Shown piece by piece: positions 43,475 through 55,640 of a DNA stretch of 64,000 bases. The notes beneath the pieces are model-generated. The model saw nothing but the letters and a program-made list of their open reading frames with translations, was not told where the DNA came from and did no database searches. The stretch is from Vitis vinifera (Eukaryota > Streptophyta > Magnoliopsida > Vitales > Vitaceae). The stretch covers positions 7,466,001 through 7,530,000 of the forward strand of contig NC_081807.1 of assembly GCF_030704535.1 (NCBI RefSeq), read 5' to 3'. Both the position numbers and the translations under genes were made by a program. Each line of letters opens with the position of its first letter. The first letter of the stretch is position 1.

Positions 43475-44033
43475 TATAGGACAACCCTAGGATGGTTGCC
43501 TACACTCAAGGGTAGGTGGGCTAGGGTTTTATTTTTAGGGTGTAAGGAGAGGAACAAGGAATAAATTTTATGGTAGAGAAAATTATAAGATAAGAAATAG
43601 AGAGAGAAAAAACAATGAAGAAAAGATGGAAAACCTTAGAGCCTCAATAAGGCCTTCTAAGAGTCTCACCTAGAAGAAAATCAATGAAGTCTCACCATTG
43701 AGGGTTGCAACCTTGTACTGAAAGAAAGTATAATATTATTCATCAAATTCAACCCTTTAATTTACTTTGATTAGCCTATTTATAGGCTTCTCTAAGAAAT
43801 CCAAAGTCTATTAGGATTCTAATAACCTGTTATGATTCTAATTCTAATTATAACATCCAAAGTCTACTAGGACTCTTCAAATTCTAATTATATTATAACT
43901 CAACTAGCTAATCCTAATTAGACTCTAACAAATATTAATCCTAATTTAATTCCAAGTAATATTAATACTATTTTAATTATAACTAATACTAATTCCCTTT
44001 CTTGATATATATCTTGAAGATTCATCCTCATCA
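43475..44033 (-). repeat. 3' LTR of the Gypsy element
   Basis: Matches 50792-51352 almost throughout. The terminal TG is TA in this copy ('tatagg' against 'tgtagg'). Confidence 0.85.
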
Positions 44034-44231
44034 ATTCCCCCTGACTTGAAAAAAAACTCGACCTCGAGTTTTAGTGATTTTCCACGATCAATTGATATTC
44101 CGAGCAATGTCTTCCACCCTTTATTTCTTCGTCGTCTCTTTCCCATGGTAAGACAGGATCTCAAGATCTCTTGAACTTGTTCAATTTCATGCAAGACAAA
44201 TATTGTGCTTCGAAAAACTTTTTGATGTTGT

Positions 44232-46070
44232 ATGGGGAAAATTGTTGGGGGGAGTTCATACGCAACAATAGCAAAACGTGCTTTGTTGGGTAATCCAAAC
44301 GCGATCGCAGTGAAGGTCAAAAGAGAGGAATCGATGGGATTGTTGAAGAAGTTGGAACACTGCGTTGTGGCGAGCAGGAGGGGTAACGTAGGGGAAGAGG
44401 ATGATCTTGAGAAGCTGGGACAGCATTGGGCAAAATCGTGGGAGCTTAAAGGTAGCTTAGGGTTGGCTAAAATGGAAAAGGGAAGGGTTCTACTGGACTT
44501 TGAAGACTTGGAAGAGGCGCGTCGTGTTGTTTCTTCTGGGAATCGCACGATGGAAGGAGTCCAGGTAGGGCTGGATTTTTGGAGTCCGAGGAGTGGGTGC
44601 TGGACAGAGGAGGAGAAGGCAAAGGAGATTTGGGTGAGATTATTTGGACTTCCAGTCTCGTTTTGGAGCCCAGAGATTTTGAAGAAGGTGGGGGACGAAT
44701 GCGGTGGCTTTATAACAGCCGACGAACAAATGAAGTCGTTGGGCGAGCTACAGTGGGCCAGAATCTTAGTGAGGGGAAGAGGTGATGCTCGTCCGAGTGT
44801 TCTGGAAGTCGAAGTGGAAGAGGAGGTCTATGAGATAGCATTATGGTGGGAATGTCGTCCGGTGATAAGGAGGTCTTCCAGACAAGCAGACGGTCGTTGT
44901 AGAAGCGAGGTTGGGGGTGAGGAGTCCTCACGCGCGGAGAAGCGAGTGACAAAGGGGTGGGTGAGCGTGAGGCTCGAGGACCTGCATCCGTCAGGTGATG
45001 GGACGGGTGGGTAGAGGGCTGTTGGGGGTCGGGTTGTATCCAATGAAGGCCGAGGCCCAATATTCCCGTCTTGGACTCAATTTGGTGCAGTCCACCCTTT
45101 AAGCCCAAATGCCAGCCCAAAGGTGTTAAAAGGGGACGGTGGGCCTGGGCTGAAGAGTGGAGTAATGGGATTAAAGATGAAAGGGGTGGCTTTAAGTTCA
45201 GATGCAGGCCCGTCGTGTAGGCCCGATGAGGTGGGCTGTTCCACTATAGGCCCAGTCTCGACATCAAACAAAGGCCTAAGTTCAAAGGGATATGGTCCAC
45301 AGTCCGTTAGAAGTGTAAATACAAGGGAGGGCCCATCTTCTTCATCAGCAGGCCAAGACCATAATATCTCTCAGAAGAAGGACTTAATGTTGATGGGGCC
45401 TGATCCAGGTAAGACTCATGCGCCAGAGCCTTTTGTTGCGTGGGAGACTGAGGACTTGAGGAAGTTAAATGGCTTGGTTAGGATATCAGAGACGGATAAG
45501 GCACTTGAAGAGGAATCAATGAGGTATGGAAATGGGTTGTGGTCTTGGGGAAAAAGGGTTCTGGGGATTTCTCATCTCAACTCTTTTAATTTTGATCGGA
45601 CTCCGGGAGTGGAGTCTTTCGGTCATTCTGGGGATTGGAATGAGGGAGTTCGGGTTGACAATACAATGTGGCTAACGGTATATGAGGGCTGTGTTGAGAG
45701 GAGCAATGGATGCAGGGAGGTGGGAGCAAAGGAAAGTAGCAGTGATACGGGAAGGGGGACTCTTGAGGTCGGTGCCATATATGATACCCAAACAGAGAGA
45801 GGAATGCAGGAGTATAAATGGGAGGAGAGTGATCTGGAAAAATTTAGTCAATTCCTGGGATTCCCCACGGAGGGATTGGAGAAGGAAATACTGAAGTTTC
45901 TGTCTCAAATCAGAAAGAGAAGGGAGAAAATCCATAGTAAAGAGCTATTGGAAAAATCTAAGTTTGAAAGGGAATTAAAAAGACTGGAATGCTCCATTAA
46001 TTATGAGGGGGGGATTAAACAGAAAGGCTTGGTACAGGGCAAAGGGCGCCAGATTGTGATTGTCCAATGA
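44232..46070 (+). pseudogene. LINE ORF1 (DUF4283-type RNA-binding protein), one stop
   Basis: One frame throughout, broken only by a TAG at 45012. The first part has the DUF4283 pattern of plant L1 ORF1 proteins: 'LKKLEHCVVASRRG', 'LGQHWAKSWELKGSLGLAKM', 'IWVRLFGLPVSFWSPEILKK' and 'VGDECGGF'. The classic CCHC knuckle is not seen at its end. The second part is a low-complexity tail ending 'GKGRQIVIVQ'. The first codon overlaps the target duplication, so the true N-terminus was probably lost by 5' truncation. Confidence 0.85.
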
Positions 46071-49000
46071 AGATGAAAATTCTGAGTTGGAATGTGAGGG
46101 GAGCAAATGAAAGCTCTAAAAGAAAAGTAATTAAGACGTTTTTAAGGAATCAGAGGGTGGACGTAATCTGTATTCAGGAGACTAAAATTCAAGCGATGTC
46201 GGATAACATTGCGAGAAGCATAGGCTCCGGCAGATTCCTAGAGTGGAAGGCTATGAATGCGGAAGGAGCTTCAGGAGGAATTCTGATGTGCTGGGATAAA
46301 AGGTCCCTGGAGGTTCTAGATTGGGAAGAGGGCCAGTTTACCTTATCTTGTAGATTCCGGAATATAGAAAATGGGGCAATTTGGATTTTTACGGGAGTGT
46401 ACGGCCTGTTCTCCAAGATGGAAAGGGAGGCTTTATGGGATGAGTTGGGGGCGATTAGAGGGCTGTGGGAAGACCCTTGGTGTATAGGGGGGGACTTTAA
46501 CATAACCTTGTTTCCGAGGGAAAGGAGCAGCCAGAGGAGAATGAATTCAACAATGAGGAAATTTGCGGAAATAGAGGATGATCTGGGGCTAATGGATCTC
46601 CCACTTCAAGGGGGAGAATTTACTTGGAATGGGGGACAAAACAACTAGGTCTGGGCAAGATTGGACAGGTTCCTTGTTTCCCCTAGTTAGACTGACCAAT
46701 ACAATGGGATTAGTCAATGTAGGCTGCCCCGTCCGGTTTCCGATCATTTCCCAATTATGCTAGTGGGGGGGGGGGGGGATAAGACGAGGCCCAACTCCAT
46801 TCAGATTTGAAAATATGTGGCTTAAGGTTGAGGGCTTCAAAGAGTTAGTGTGCAGCTGGTGGCAAGGAATTGAGGTTAGGGGCAGTGGTAGTTACAAGTT
46901 GGCTACTAAGATGAAGGAAGTCAAACAGAAATTGAAAGTTTGGAATAGAGAAGTCTTTGGGAAGCTGGAGACCAATAAATCCTTAGCCTTGCAGCAGGTG
47001 GAGTTTTGGGATAGGGAGGAAAGTGGGAGAATTCTGATTGTGGAGGAAACAGAGCTTAAGAAAGAAGCAAAGGATAATTATAGGAAATGGGTGATTATGG
47101 AAGAGACTCATTGGAGACAGCTCTCTAGGGAAATATGGCTGAAGGAAGGGGATAGAAACACGGGCTTTTTTCATCGTATGGCAAGCGCTCACCGTAGAAA
47201 TAATCAGTTGGAGAGAATAAAGATCAATGGGGAGTGGCTGTTAGAGGAGCAGGAAATCAGGGAAGGAATTGCTAGTACGTTCCAAAGCTTGCTTTCAGAA
47301 GATATGGGGTGGAAGGCGGACATAGGGGGCCTTCGGTTAGACCAGATCAGCCAACAAGAGGCTGAGACCTTGGAGAGGCCCTTTACAGAGGAGGAAATCT
47401 ACGTGGCACTGATGGAGATGAATGGGGATAAAGCCCCTGGTCCGGACGGCTTTACAATGGCATTTTGGCAAAGTTGCTAGGAGTTCATTAAAGAGGAGAT
47501 TTTGGAAATGTTCAAAGACTTCTATGACCACAGTTCTTTCCTCAAGAGTCTCAACAATACCTTCTTGGTGCTGATTCCCAAGAAAAGTGGGGCTGAGGAC
47601 CTTAGAGACTTCAGACCGATTAGTCTCTTAGGGGGGCTTTACAAGTTATTGGCTAAAGTGCTAGCTAACAGATTGAAGAAAGTAGTTGGTAAGGTGGTAT
47701 CCACTTCTCAGAATGCCTTTGTGAAGGGAAGACAAATCCTTGATGCGTCTTTAATTGCAAATGAAGTGATAGACACGTGGCAGAAACAAAAGGAAAAGGG
47801 CATTATATGCAAGTTGGATATAGAGAAAGCCTATGACAGCATCAATTGGAAGTTCTTGGTGAAGGTGTTACAAAAGATGGGATTCGGGTCCAAATGGGTG
47901 GGGTGGATGTGGAGTTGCCTATCGTCAGCTAAATTTTCAGTGTTGGTTAATGGAGTGCCTGCAGGTTTCTTCCCTAGCACTAAAGGCCTTAGACAAGGGG
48001 ATCCGTTGTCTCCTTACCTCTTCATCATGGGGATGGAAGTGCTTGATGTGCTTATCAGGAGAGCTGTGGAGGGGGGGTTCTTATCAGGATGCAACATAAG
48101 GGGTGGAAGTGGTCCCTCTTTGAACATCTCTCACTTGTTTTTTGCTGATGACACAATTATCTTCTGTGAGGCCAGAAAGGATCATCTAACTTACTTGGGG
48201 TGGATTTTATTCTGGTTTGAAGCGGCTTCAGGCTTAAGGATTAACTTAGCCAAGAGTGAAGTCATTCCAGTTGGTGAGGTGGTGGAGGTGGAAGAGTTGG
48301 CTGTTGAGCTTGGCTGTAGGGTGGGGACTTTACCTTCTCAGTATTTGGGTCTTCCTTTAGGGGCCCCAAATAGAGCGCCTTATATATGGGATGGGGTGGA
48401 GGAAAGAGTGAGGAGAAGACTAGCTCTTTGGAAACGGCAATACATTTCTAAAGGAGGAAGAGTCACCTTAATAAAAAGTACATTGGCTAGCATGCCAATC
48501 TACCAAATGTCCATTTTCAGAATGCCAAAGGTGGTTGTTAGAAGGATTGAGAAAGTACAAAGGGATTTTCTGTGGGGAGGGGGAAACATGGAGAGAAAAG
48601 TGCATTTGGTTAAATGGGAGGTGGTTTGTACAGACAAAGATAAAGGTGGGCTAGGCCTTAGAAAGCTAGCTTTGTTGAACAAAGCTTTACTTGGCAAATG
48701 GATATGGAGGTATGCATGTGAAAAAAATATTTTGTGGAGACAAGTGATTAAGGTGAAGTATGGGCAGGAGGGTCTTGATTGGAGGCCCAAAAAGGGAAAT
48801 GGGGCGGTTGGTGTAGGGGCTTGGAAGGAGATTTGGAAAGAATCAGATTGGTGTTGGGATAACATGACATTCCGCGTAGGAAAGGGCAACATGATATGCT
48901 TTTGGACAGATGTGTGGTGCTCAAACTCTTCATTGGCTCAATGTTTCCCTCATCTCTTTGGTATGGCTGCGCATCAGAGTTTGACGGTTGAGGAAATGTG

Positions 49001-49847
49001 GGATCAAAATTCGGGTCAAGGAAACTGGAACCTACACTTTTTGAGGGACTTCAATGATTGGGAGATTGAGTTGGTTGGGGAGTTCCTCCACATTTTGAGG
49101 GGTTTTAAACCTTCTTTGGAGGAAGATTCAGTTATTTGGAGAAAAGGAAGAAGTGGTCAGTTTAGGGTTAAGGAAGCTTACAGTTTGTTGACGAATTCTG
49201 ATGTTATGGGATTTCCTCATAAAAGCATTTGGGTGGCAAGAGTGCCAACTAAAGTTGCTTTTTTTGCGTGGGAGGCGTCATGGGGGAAGGTGTTAACTTT
49301 GGATAGTCTTCAAAGAAGAGGATTTCAACTTCCAAATCGGTGTTTCTTGTGCGAATGTGAAGAAGAAAGTGTAAATCATATCCTTATATATTGTACAGTG
49401 GTTAGAGCCTTATGGGATATTGTCTTTGGTTTAGTTGATGTAAAATGGGTTTTTCCAGGAACTGTAAAGGAGGTCTTAACTAGTTAGAGGGGCTCGTTTG
49501 TGGGAAAGAAAAGGAAAAAGATATGGGATGCCATTCCGTTGTGTATTTTTTGGACGGTATGGAAGGAGAGGAATAGATTAGCTTTTAGGGGGGGGGGAGG
49601 GGTTTGAATGTTCAAAAGTTAAAGAATTCTTTTGTTTGTAACTTGTGGAGTTGGGCCAAATTGTATGTAGGTGAGAAGGCGTTCTCCCTTATAGGCTTTT
49701 TAGAGTGGATAGCCTCCACTTAAAGGGAGGTGATTCTCTGTTTTGTTTTCTGAGGCCCATGCTATTTTGTATACTTCCTGTATGCTGTGTGGCGTTCAGC
49801 CTTTCTTAATGCATATCTTTTACTTATCAAAAAAAAAAAAAAAAAAA
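44233..49847 (+). mobile_element. L1-type LINE, nearly full length
   Basis: The 13-bp flanking repeat 'ttttgatgttgta' (44220-44232 and 49848-49860) marks the insertion into the Gypsy interior. It ends '...ttttacttatc' plus an A tail of about 19. ORF1 (44232-46070) and ORF2 (46067 to about 49610) overlap by ATGA. Both are otherwise long and well preserved but carry several TAG stops and a frameshift. Confidence 0.92.
46067..49610 (+). pseudogene. LINE ORF2 (endonuclease-reverse transcriptase), mutated
   Basis: The endonuclease domain starts MKMKILSWNVRGANESSKRK, with 'CIQETKI', 'IGGDFN' and 'RPVSDHFPI'. The frame is lost at a run of about 14 G near 46766-46779. RT follows: 'NGDKAPGPDGFTMAFWQSC' (47450), 'DFRPISLLGGLYKLLAKVLA', 'KLDIEKAYDSINW', 'GLRQGDPLSPYLF' and catalytic 'FFADDT' (about 48139). 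Near the end is a cysteine region 'RCFLCECEEESVNHIL' (zf-RVT). TAG stops at 46646, about 46685, 47478 and 49485 stand where Trp or Gln is expected. The encoded protein would act in target-primed reverse transcription; this copy is inactive. Confidence 0.9.
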
Positions 49848-49860
49848 TTTTGATGTTGTA

Positions 49861-50743
49861 CAACAAGTTGATAATTCTCGAAATAATTATGTGTTTTCAA
49901 CAAGCTTGTGGAAAGTTGTTTCCTACACTCTTCTTGTAAATTGTTTTGTGGAAGAATAAGATTCTTGAATTCCCCATATTCAAAAGAAATTTCAGCAGAT
50001 TCTTCATGTTTGCCACCACTCATGATAATGTTTGGCCTTGGGAAATCAAACATCGATTCTTCTAAAACTTCTTCAACTTCTTTGAGTTCTTCTATTGGTT
50101 GATCTAGGATTAGTTTCATCACCTCTTGCTTTCTAGATTCATCACTGATGATTTCTTCCTCCTTTCTAGTAACTTCGACTTGCTTTTTAATAAAAATATT
50201 TGATGGCTCTTCTAGTTTCAAGGGTGCTAATTTTTCCTCTGGTTGCTTATGTGATGGAATTTCCTTCATTGGACGAAGGATCTTCTTACACCCATTGCGC
50301 ACAAGTGTGTAAGTGTTCTCATATCCATCATGTTGGACCCTTTCATCAAAAAGCCATGGTCTTCCAAGCATAATATGAGCAACTTTCATCAGCAAAACAT
50401 CACACCATGATGATAACTCAAAATTATTACTGAAATTAAACGTCACTAGACAACGAGAACTCGCCAAAATAGATGTGTCATTTACCCATGCTATTTGATA
50501 GGGATTTGGATGATCTTCTGTCTTTAGATTAAGCTTCTCAACAAGCTCCTCTGAAGCTAGATTGGAACAACTACCTCCATCAATAATCAAAGTACATAGT
50601 CTTCCTTGACAAACAATACGAGTTTGGAATATGCTAGTATGTCGCCAATCCTCCTCTTCATTTAGTCTTAGTATGTTCACCAATGGCTGCATAAAAAAGT
50701 TGTAGCTTTCAACCATGGTTGCATATGTTGCTCCACTCCTCAA
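49861..50743 (-). pseudogene. Gypsy aspartic-protease region
   Basis: The minus-strand frame reads 'FQTRIVCQGRLCTLIIDGGS', 'CSNLASEELVEKLNL' and '...HIMLGRPWLFDERVQHDG', the retropepsin region of a plant Gypsy polyprotein. It is followed by a long Glu/Lys-rich linker. The frame runs into the A tail of the inserted LINE at 49847. RT, RNase H and integrase are absent from the element. Confidence 0.85.
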
Positions 50744-50791
50744 TTACATATGCCTTCATGCCAAGAATTTTCGCTCTGATACCAAAATTGA

Positions 50792-51352
50792 TGTAGGACA
50801 ACCCTAGGATGGTTGCCTACACTCAAGGGTAGGTGGGCTAGGGTTTTATTTTTAAGGTGTAAAGAGAGGAACAAGGAATAAATTTTATGGTAGAGAAAAT
50901 TATAAGATAAGAAATAGAGAGAAAGAAGAAACAATGAAGAAAAGATGAAAAACCTTAGAGTCTCACTAAGGCCTTCTAAGAGTCTCACCTAGAAGAAAAT
51001 CAATGGAGTCTCACCATTGAGGGTTGCAATTTTGCAATGAAAGAAAGTATAATATTATTCATCAAATTCATCCCTTTGATTTACATTGATTAGCCTATTT
51101 ATAGGCTTCTCTAAGAAATCCAAAGTCTACTAGGACTCTAATAACCTATTATGATTCTCATTCTAATTATAACATCCAAAGTCTACTAGGACTCTTCAAA
51201 TTCTAATTATATTATAACTCAACTAGCTAATCCTAATTAGACTCCAACAAATATTAATCCTAATTTAATTCCAAGTAATATTAATCCTATTTTAATTACA
51301 ACTAATACTAATTCCCTTTCTTGATATATATCTTGAAGATTCATCCTCATCA
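50792..51352 (-). repeat. 5' LTR of the Gypsy element
   Basis: Complete TG...CA LTR next to the tRNA-Met-type primer-binding site. Near-identical to 43475-44033. Confidence 0.88.
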
Positions 51353-51855
51353 AATAACCTGCTCCCAAAGAGCCCCCCTTTCAACCATAAAATGCCAACT
51401 TCATTTGCACAAAAGGGCCCTATTGAGTGTAGAAAGACATCCAACATCCAATCCACCCTTTCTTTTGTTTGAACAAACCACCGCCTACTTAACTAGATGA
51501 GGCTTCCTCCCTAAAGCCCCCCCTAAAGAAAGTCCCTTTAGATTTTCTCTAATCTCAATCTAACCACTCTTTGCATATGGAATAGGGACATGTAGTAAAT
51601 AAGGAAGCTAGACAATGTACTCTGAATAAGAGTGATTCTCCCTCCCTTAGAGATAAATTGCCTTTTTCATAGAGCTAGCCTTTTGCGAAACCTCTCCACC
51701 ACCCCATCCCAAACTGCCACAGGATTATGCGGAGCACCTAGAGGAAGCCCCAAATAAGAGGAAGGAAGCTCTCCCACCTTACAACCAAGCTCAAGGGCCA
51801 AAACCTCAAGAGGAAGGGAGGAGGATTCCATCCCCCTCCCTAGAGGAAGCCCCAA

Positions 51856-51865
51856 GCATTTTCTT
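51856..51865. repeat. LINE target-site duplication, right copy
   Basis: 'gcattttctt', same as 39464-39473. Confidence 0.8.
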
Positions 51866-52420
51866 GTAGATAGGGTAGCTATCTAAATTCTACCATCGAT
51901 CATCTTTGGTTGGTTAAGTTGATTGAGTAATTTGAATATGCTCTTTGTGGATTTGTACTTTATGTTGCTGAGTAAATGCTCCTATATTTAAGTGATGGTC
52001 AAGTTTTTTCTTTTTGAGTTCTCAAGCATAGATAAGGAAAATTTAGTAAGCTAATTCACCTATTAAGGTGGGGCATCCAAGAGTTGAACTTGGGACATTT
52101 TGCACCCACAGAAAGAATCATTTTAGTGTATCAAATGTGCAGATGTTGTACATGTTTTGTTATATCAATATGATTGCTTCTTATCACCATTGTAACTCTT
52201 AAAAGTTTTTTATGCATGTTGAGTGAATGTGCATTTGGTTGTTAAAATATCAGTACAAAGAAGTGGCAAAAACAATAGGAGTAGATTTTATCCAGTAGCT
52301 TCAGAAATAATCAAAACTTAAACAGGAGTTCTGTGCCTACAATCCATGATTTGAGTGTCTAGCATGTTTGTCTCTAAAGTCTCTTGTTTATACAATTGCT
52401 TGTTTGGCATGGCAAAAAGC
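51866..52420. repeat. Continuation of duplicated block, copy 1
   Basis: Collinear with 61100-61645 and partly with 61921-62210. It rejoins 36780-39463 once the LINE nest is removed. Confidence 0.8.
52070..52140 (-). pseudogene. tRNA-Pro relic
   Basis: Similarity over the full unit, but with a changed anticodon loop region ('cccacagaaag') and a broken D arm. Paralogue of 61305-61374. Confidence 0.6.
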
Positions 52421-52805
52421 TGTTTCCTACTGTACAGATGGAATATTTTCTTGATTAGGTTTCCATCTATATTCTAACTTTGGTTGTGTTTGGTTGGTAC
52501 TGTTGATTTATTAACTTGAATAATTGATTTCATCTTTGTGGATGTTCATTCCATGCAACACTTTCTGCTCTTTGTTATAGTGTATGTGTTGGGATTGGGC
52601 TGATGCATTTTTAAGGTGACTGAGGTGAAAGGTTTTGTTTGTCTTGCCCATGTTGATATTATTATCTGCTGCTTACTTATCAATGAAGGATAATTAACAT
52701 TTTCTGTGGAAGTGTTTAACTTTGGATGACATCTTTGCCTAAATATTTAGAACAGAAAAATAGCAGTAAAAGATTGTATGTGTAGGTGAAGTCACTGATT
52801 AAGGT

Positions 52806-52877
52806 GGGGCATTCTGAGAATCAAACTTGGGGCCTCTTGCACCCAGAGCAAGAATCACACCACCAGACCACATGTCC
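52806..52877 (-). pseudogene. tRNA-Pro(TGG) relic
   Basis: 72 nt, anticodon stem paired (CTTGC/GCAAG), but U33 is changed (loop TCTGGGT) and the acceptor and T stems have mismatches. Confidence 0.65.
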
Positions 52878-53780
52878 AGTTCCTTTATGCCACAATATTT
52901 ATATCAAATTTTCCATAGTGAGATGCTCATTACATGTTGACTCTAAAGAACCTTTTTGTCATCAATGTGTTTGTTGGAGCATACATACTGTGATCATGAA
53001 TGTTGTCATGAACACAGAAAAATTAAAATGTTTCGTGGCAGTTTTTTAGTTGACAGGGAATTACATAGTTAAGCCAAAAAATTTAAATTAGAATGAAGTA
53101 AAAATATGCCCACTGAATTGGTTCATTACCACTATGATAACGATGGAGTATTTAGAAAAAAAATTCACTATTTCCTTGTTGAAAGAAAAAACTACCAGTC
53201 GACCAAATATCTCTCTCTCTCTCATCAGTGTTCAATTTGGCATGTCCTTGTGCTGTCCTTAAGTCTAGAGAAAAGAATGCCTGCTTGGATCCACTTGTTA
53301 TTTTTTTATGACATGCATACTTTATCAATTGCATTGCTATAGTGTTTATATTGGTAAGCTGCTGAGGAAATGCTAACAAGTGTTATGCTTTGGGTTTGAC
53401 CCTATTTCCATGAAGCCAAGTGTTCTTGCTGGAAAAGAGTCAAAGACCACTTTGAGAGACCTTTTTTTTCCTAATATGGTCTTGATGATAAAAGAATGTC
53501 CTTGAGCTTTTATTCTCTTAATCCATGACTGCGCTCATGCAACTCAAGCTGAAGAAACTTATTCAATGGTCACTGCTAACCACTTTTGGTCCCAAATCTT
53601 TGATGTTTACATATGAATCCCTACGTCGTTACATTCCATTTAGGATTAGGAATAGGCGTAAGAAGGAAGTTTGAGCTTGATGCAAATGGCTAAAATATCT
53701 TCCGCTTAGATAGATTATAGATATAAGAAAATCTAATAAAAAATGTTGCATTCATACCAAATCATCTGGCAGTTGTCCAA

Positions 53781-53851
53781 GGGGACATTCTAAGAAGTGA
53801 TCTCAAATCCTTGCACCTAAAGTAACAGTTTGATTGCTAAACCAAACTCCC
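53781..53851 (-). pseudogene. tRNA-Pro-like relic, strongly decayed
   Basis: 'ggggacattctaagaag' and 'ctaaaccaaactccc' mark the two ends, but the inner arms are no longer foldable. Confidence 0.45.
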
Positions 53852-53859
53852 AATTGTCG

Positions 53860-55640
53860 TTTCTTATTGTTTTCTTTTCATTTTCACCTTTGTTGGACAA
53901 CCCAGCTGCAACTGTGATATGTTTGTCTAAGATGTCCTTCAAAGGTAGGTAGCCTCCAGACATGGCTCCAGAGAGCTAAAATTGGAAAATAAAATTTTAT
54001 TTTGTTGTTTTTTTATTTTTATTTTTATGAACAAAACTCTTCTGAATTAGAGGTACTGAAATCTTTTAGTCTATGGTAGTTTTACATTGCTCCTTTGAGT
54101 GATTAGATGATTTAGAAAAAATAAATTAATGATGAAATCTTAATAATTTTCGTGGTTCTTCTCATCTTTTATTGGCTAAAGTTCATTGAGTATTTGAATT
54201 TGTTCTTCAATTGGATGTTCACACCATGTGACAGTGCTTTCTCATGTTCCAGTGTTAACTGCATGTGTTGGGGTTGAGGAAGATGGCTTTCTGTGCCAAC
54301 CATAAGGTTGCAGGTTTGATTTTTGAGATGCTCACCTTGATTCAAGATCTGCTTCTTGCTTCTTCTCAATTCATCCATGAAGAATATTGTCAGAGCAGTG
54401 TTGTGTCTGTACCAGTTAATTCTTTTCTCTTTTTAATTCTACTTCAGATCAGATTAATCTACTCAGAATTTTTAAACATATGATATTATGCTATAGTTCT
54501 TGTAGATTTTTTATGTTTTGTTTCATTGAGTACGTGAATGACTGCTTCCATTTCTTCTAATATTATGGCTAAGTTATGTGCTGCAGTTGAGGCAGCTCAT
54601 GCTTGTTTCTTATTAATTAATTGTAAAGAATTTTGTCATGTTACAATTATTTCTGGTCTTGTTAAAACTTTCGATTACAGATTTTGAGTTGACTATAGGT
54701 CAGATTGTTAAAATATTTAAACAGAATGAAAAGGAGAACTGAATACTGTATGGGTAAACTAATTCCTGATTAAAGTATGTTATATCTGGCCTAGTGAAAC
54801 TTTCCATAACAGATTTTGAGCTGACATTAGGTCAGATTCCTCGAATATTTAAAATAGAACGAAATGGAGAACTGAATACTGTATGGGTAAACTAATTCCT
54901 GATTAAAGTACTATGCTTCTTTACTCAAAGCAGAATGAAATGGAGAACTGGATACTGCATAAGTGAATTAATTGCTGAGTAGAGTACTTTGCTTCATTAT
55001 TTAAAGCAGAATGAAATTAGACAAATAAAATGACTATGCATGAATGAATTCTTGATTAACGTATGTATCTTGGACTGACAAAGAAAGTCTATTACTTAAA
55101 TTTATTGATAAAGTATATCTTAGTAGGTTTGGGTTGGAGTACTTGGCTCAGTACCTGAATAAATGAGCAGGGATAAGGTGATAAAACTGCTCGGTGGAGA
55201 ACCCAAAGACAACTGCCACATCCCAGAACTGACAAACTTTTTGTGACCATGTAGAGCAGTTAAGCTGGAGATTCAGAAAGTTTTCATAAACTGAAGTTAC
55301 CTACATAGGTAAGAAAGAATAACTCATTTTCTTTTCTTCTTATGCTATTGTTCTATTCGGTTTTAGTTGTATGAGTACTTGAAATTTTTTGTTTAAATGG
55401 ATGTTCACACCACGTGACACTGAGCAAATTCTTCCATGTGTCCTTGCATTATGGTTAAGTGTGTATGCTGGGATTGAGGCAGATGACTTTTTTCTGCCAA
55501 ACTCTGACAATGAGGCTGCAGATTTGAACTTTGGGCTGCCTGCCTTGATATCAATATCTGATTCTTTTTTCATATCCATTTATTAAGCCATCTTGTCAGA
55601 ACAAAATTATATTTAGAGTAGTTAAATTTTTTTATTGCAG
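53860..55640. repeat. tRNA-array spacer with internal repeats
   Basis: No gene. A phrase like 'tgagtacttgaatttgttctt' recurs near 54187, 55370, 56272 and 57815, and 'ttaaagcagaatgaaatggaga' recurs at 54720-55020, so the spacers themselves are tandemly duplicated. Confidence 0.65.

Larger units (their letters stand above)
43475..51352 (-). mobile_element. Gypsy element, non-autonomous, split by a LINE
   Basis: LTRs at 50792-51352 (5', minus strand) and 43475-44033 (3'), about 560 bp and highly similar. The primer site 'tggtatcagagcg' (minus) lies near 50770-50788, and the purine tract 'gtcagggggaat' adjoins the 3' LTR. The flanks AATGA (43470-43474) and AATAA (51353-51357) agree in 4 of 5 bases. 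With the nested LINE removed the interior is about 1.1 kb and codes only for a protease region, so the element is non-autonomous. It interrupts the minus-strand LINE. Confidence 0.85.
39474..51855 (-). mobile_element. Minus-strand LINE, 5' truncated, split by two elements
   Basis: LINE pieces are 51358-51855 (RT end, 'GCKVGELPSSYLGLPLGAP'), 42987-43469 ('PFPWNIIWNPC') and 39474-40090 ('PSKVGFFTWEASWGKVLTLD', then a zinc-finger-like cysteine region). They are in order and on one strand. The 3' end is an A-rich tail reading 'tttttttga' on the plus strand at 39472. The same 10-bp sequence flanks both ends. With the nested elements removed it is about 1.6 kb. It interrupts the tRNA-Pro duplicated block. 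Confidence 0.85.

Noticed and set aside
44710-45271. Several minus-strand open frames of 60-136 codons
   Set aside because: Shadows of the GC-richer LINE ORF1 on the opposite strand.
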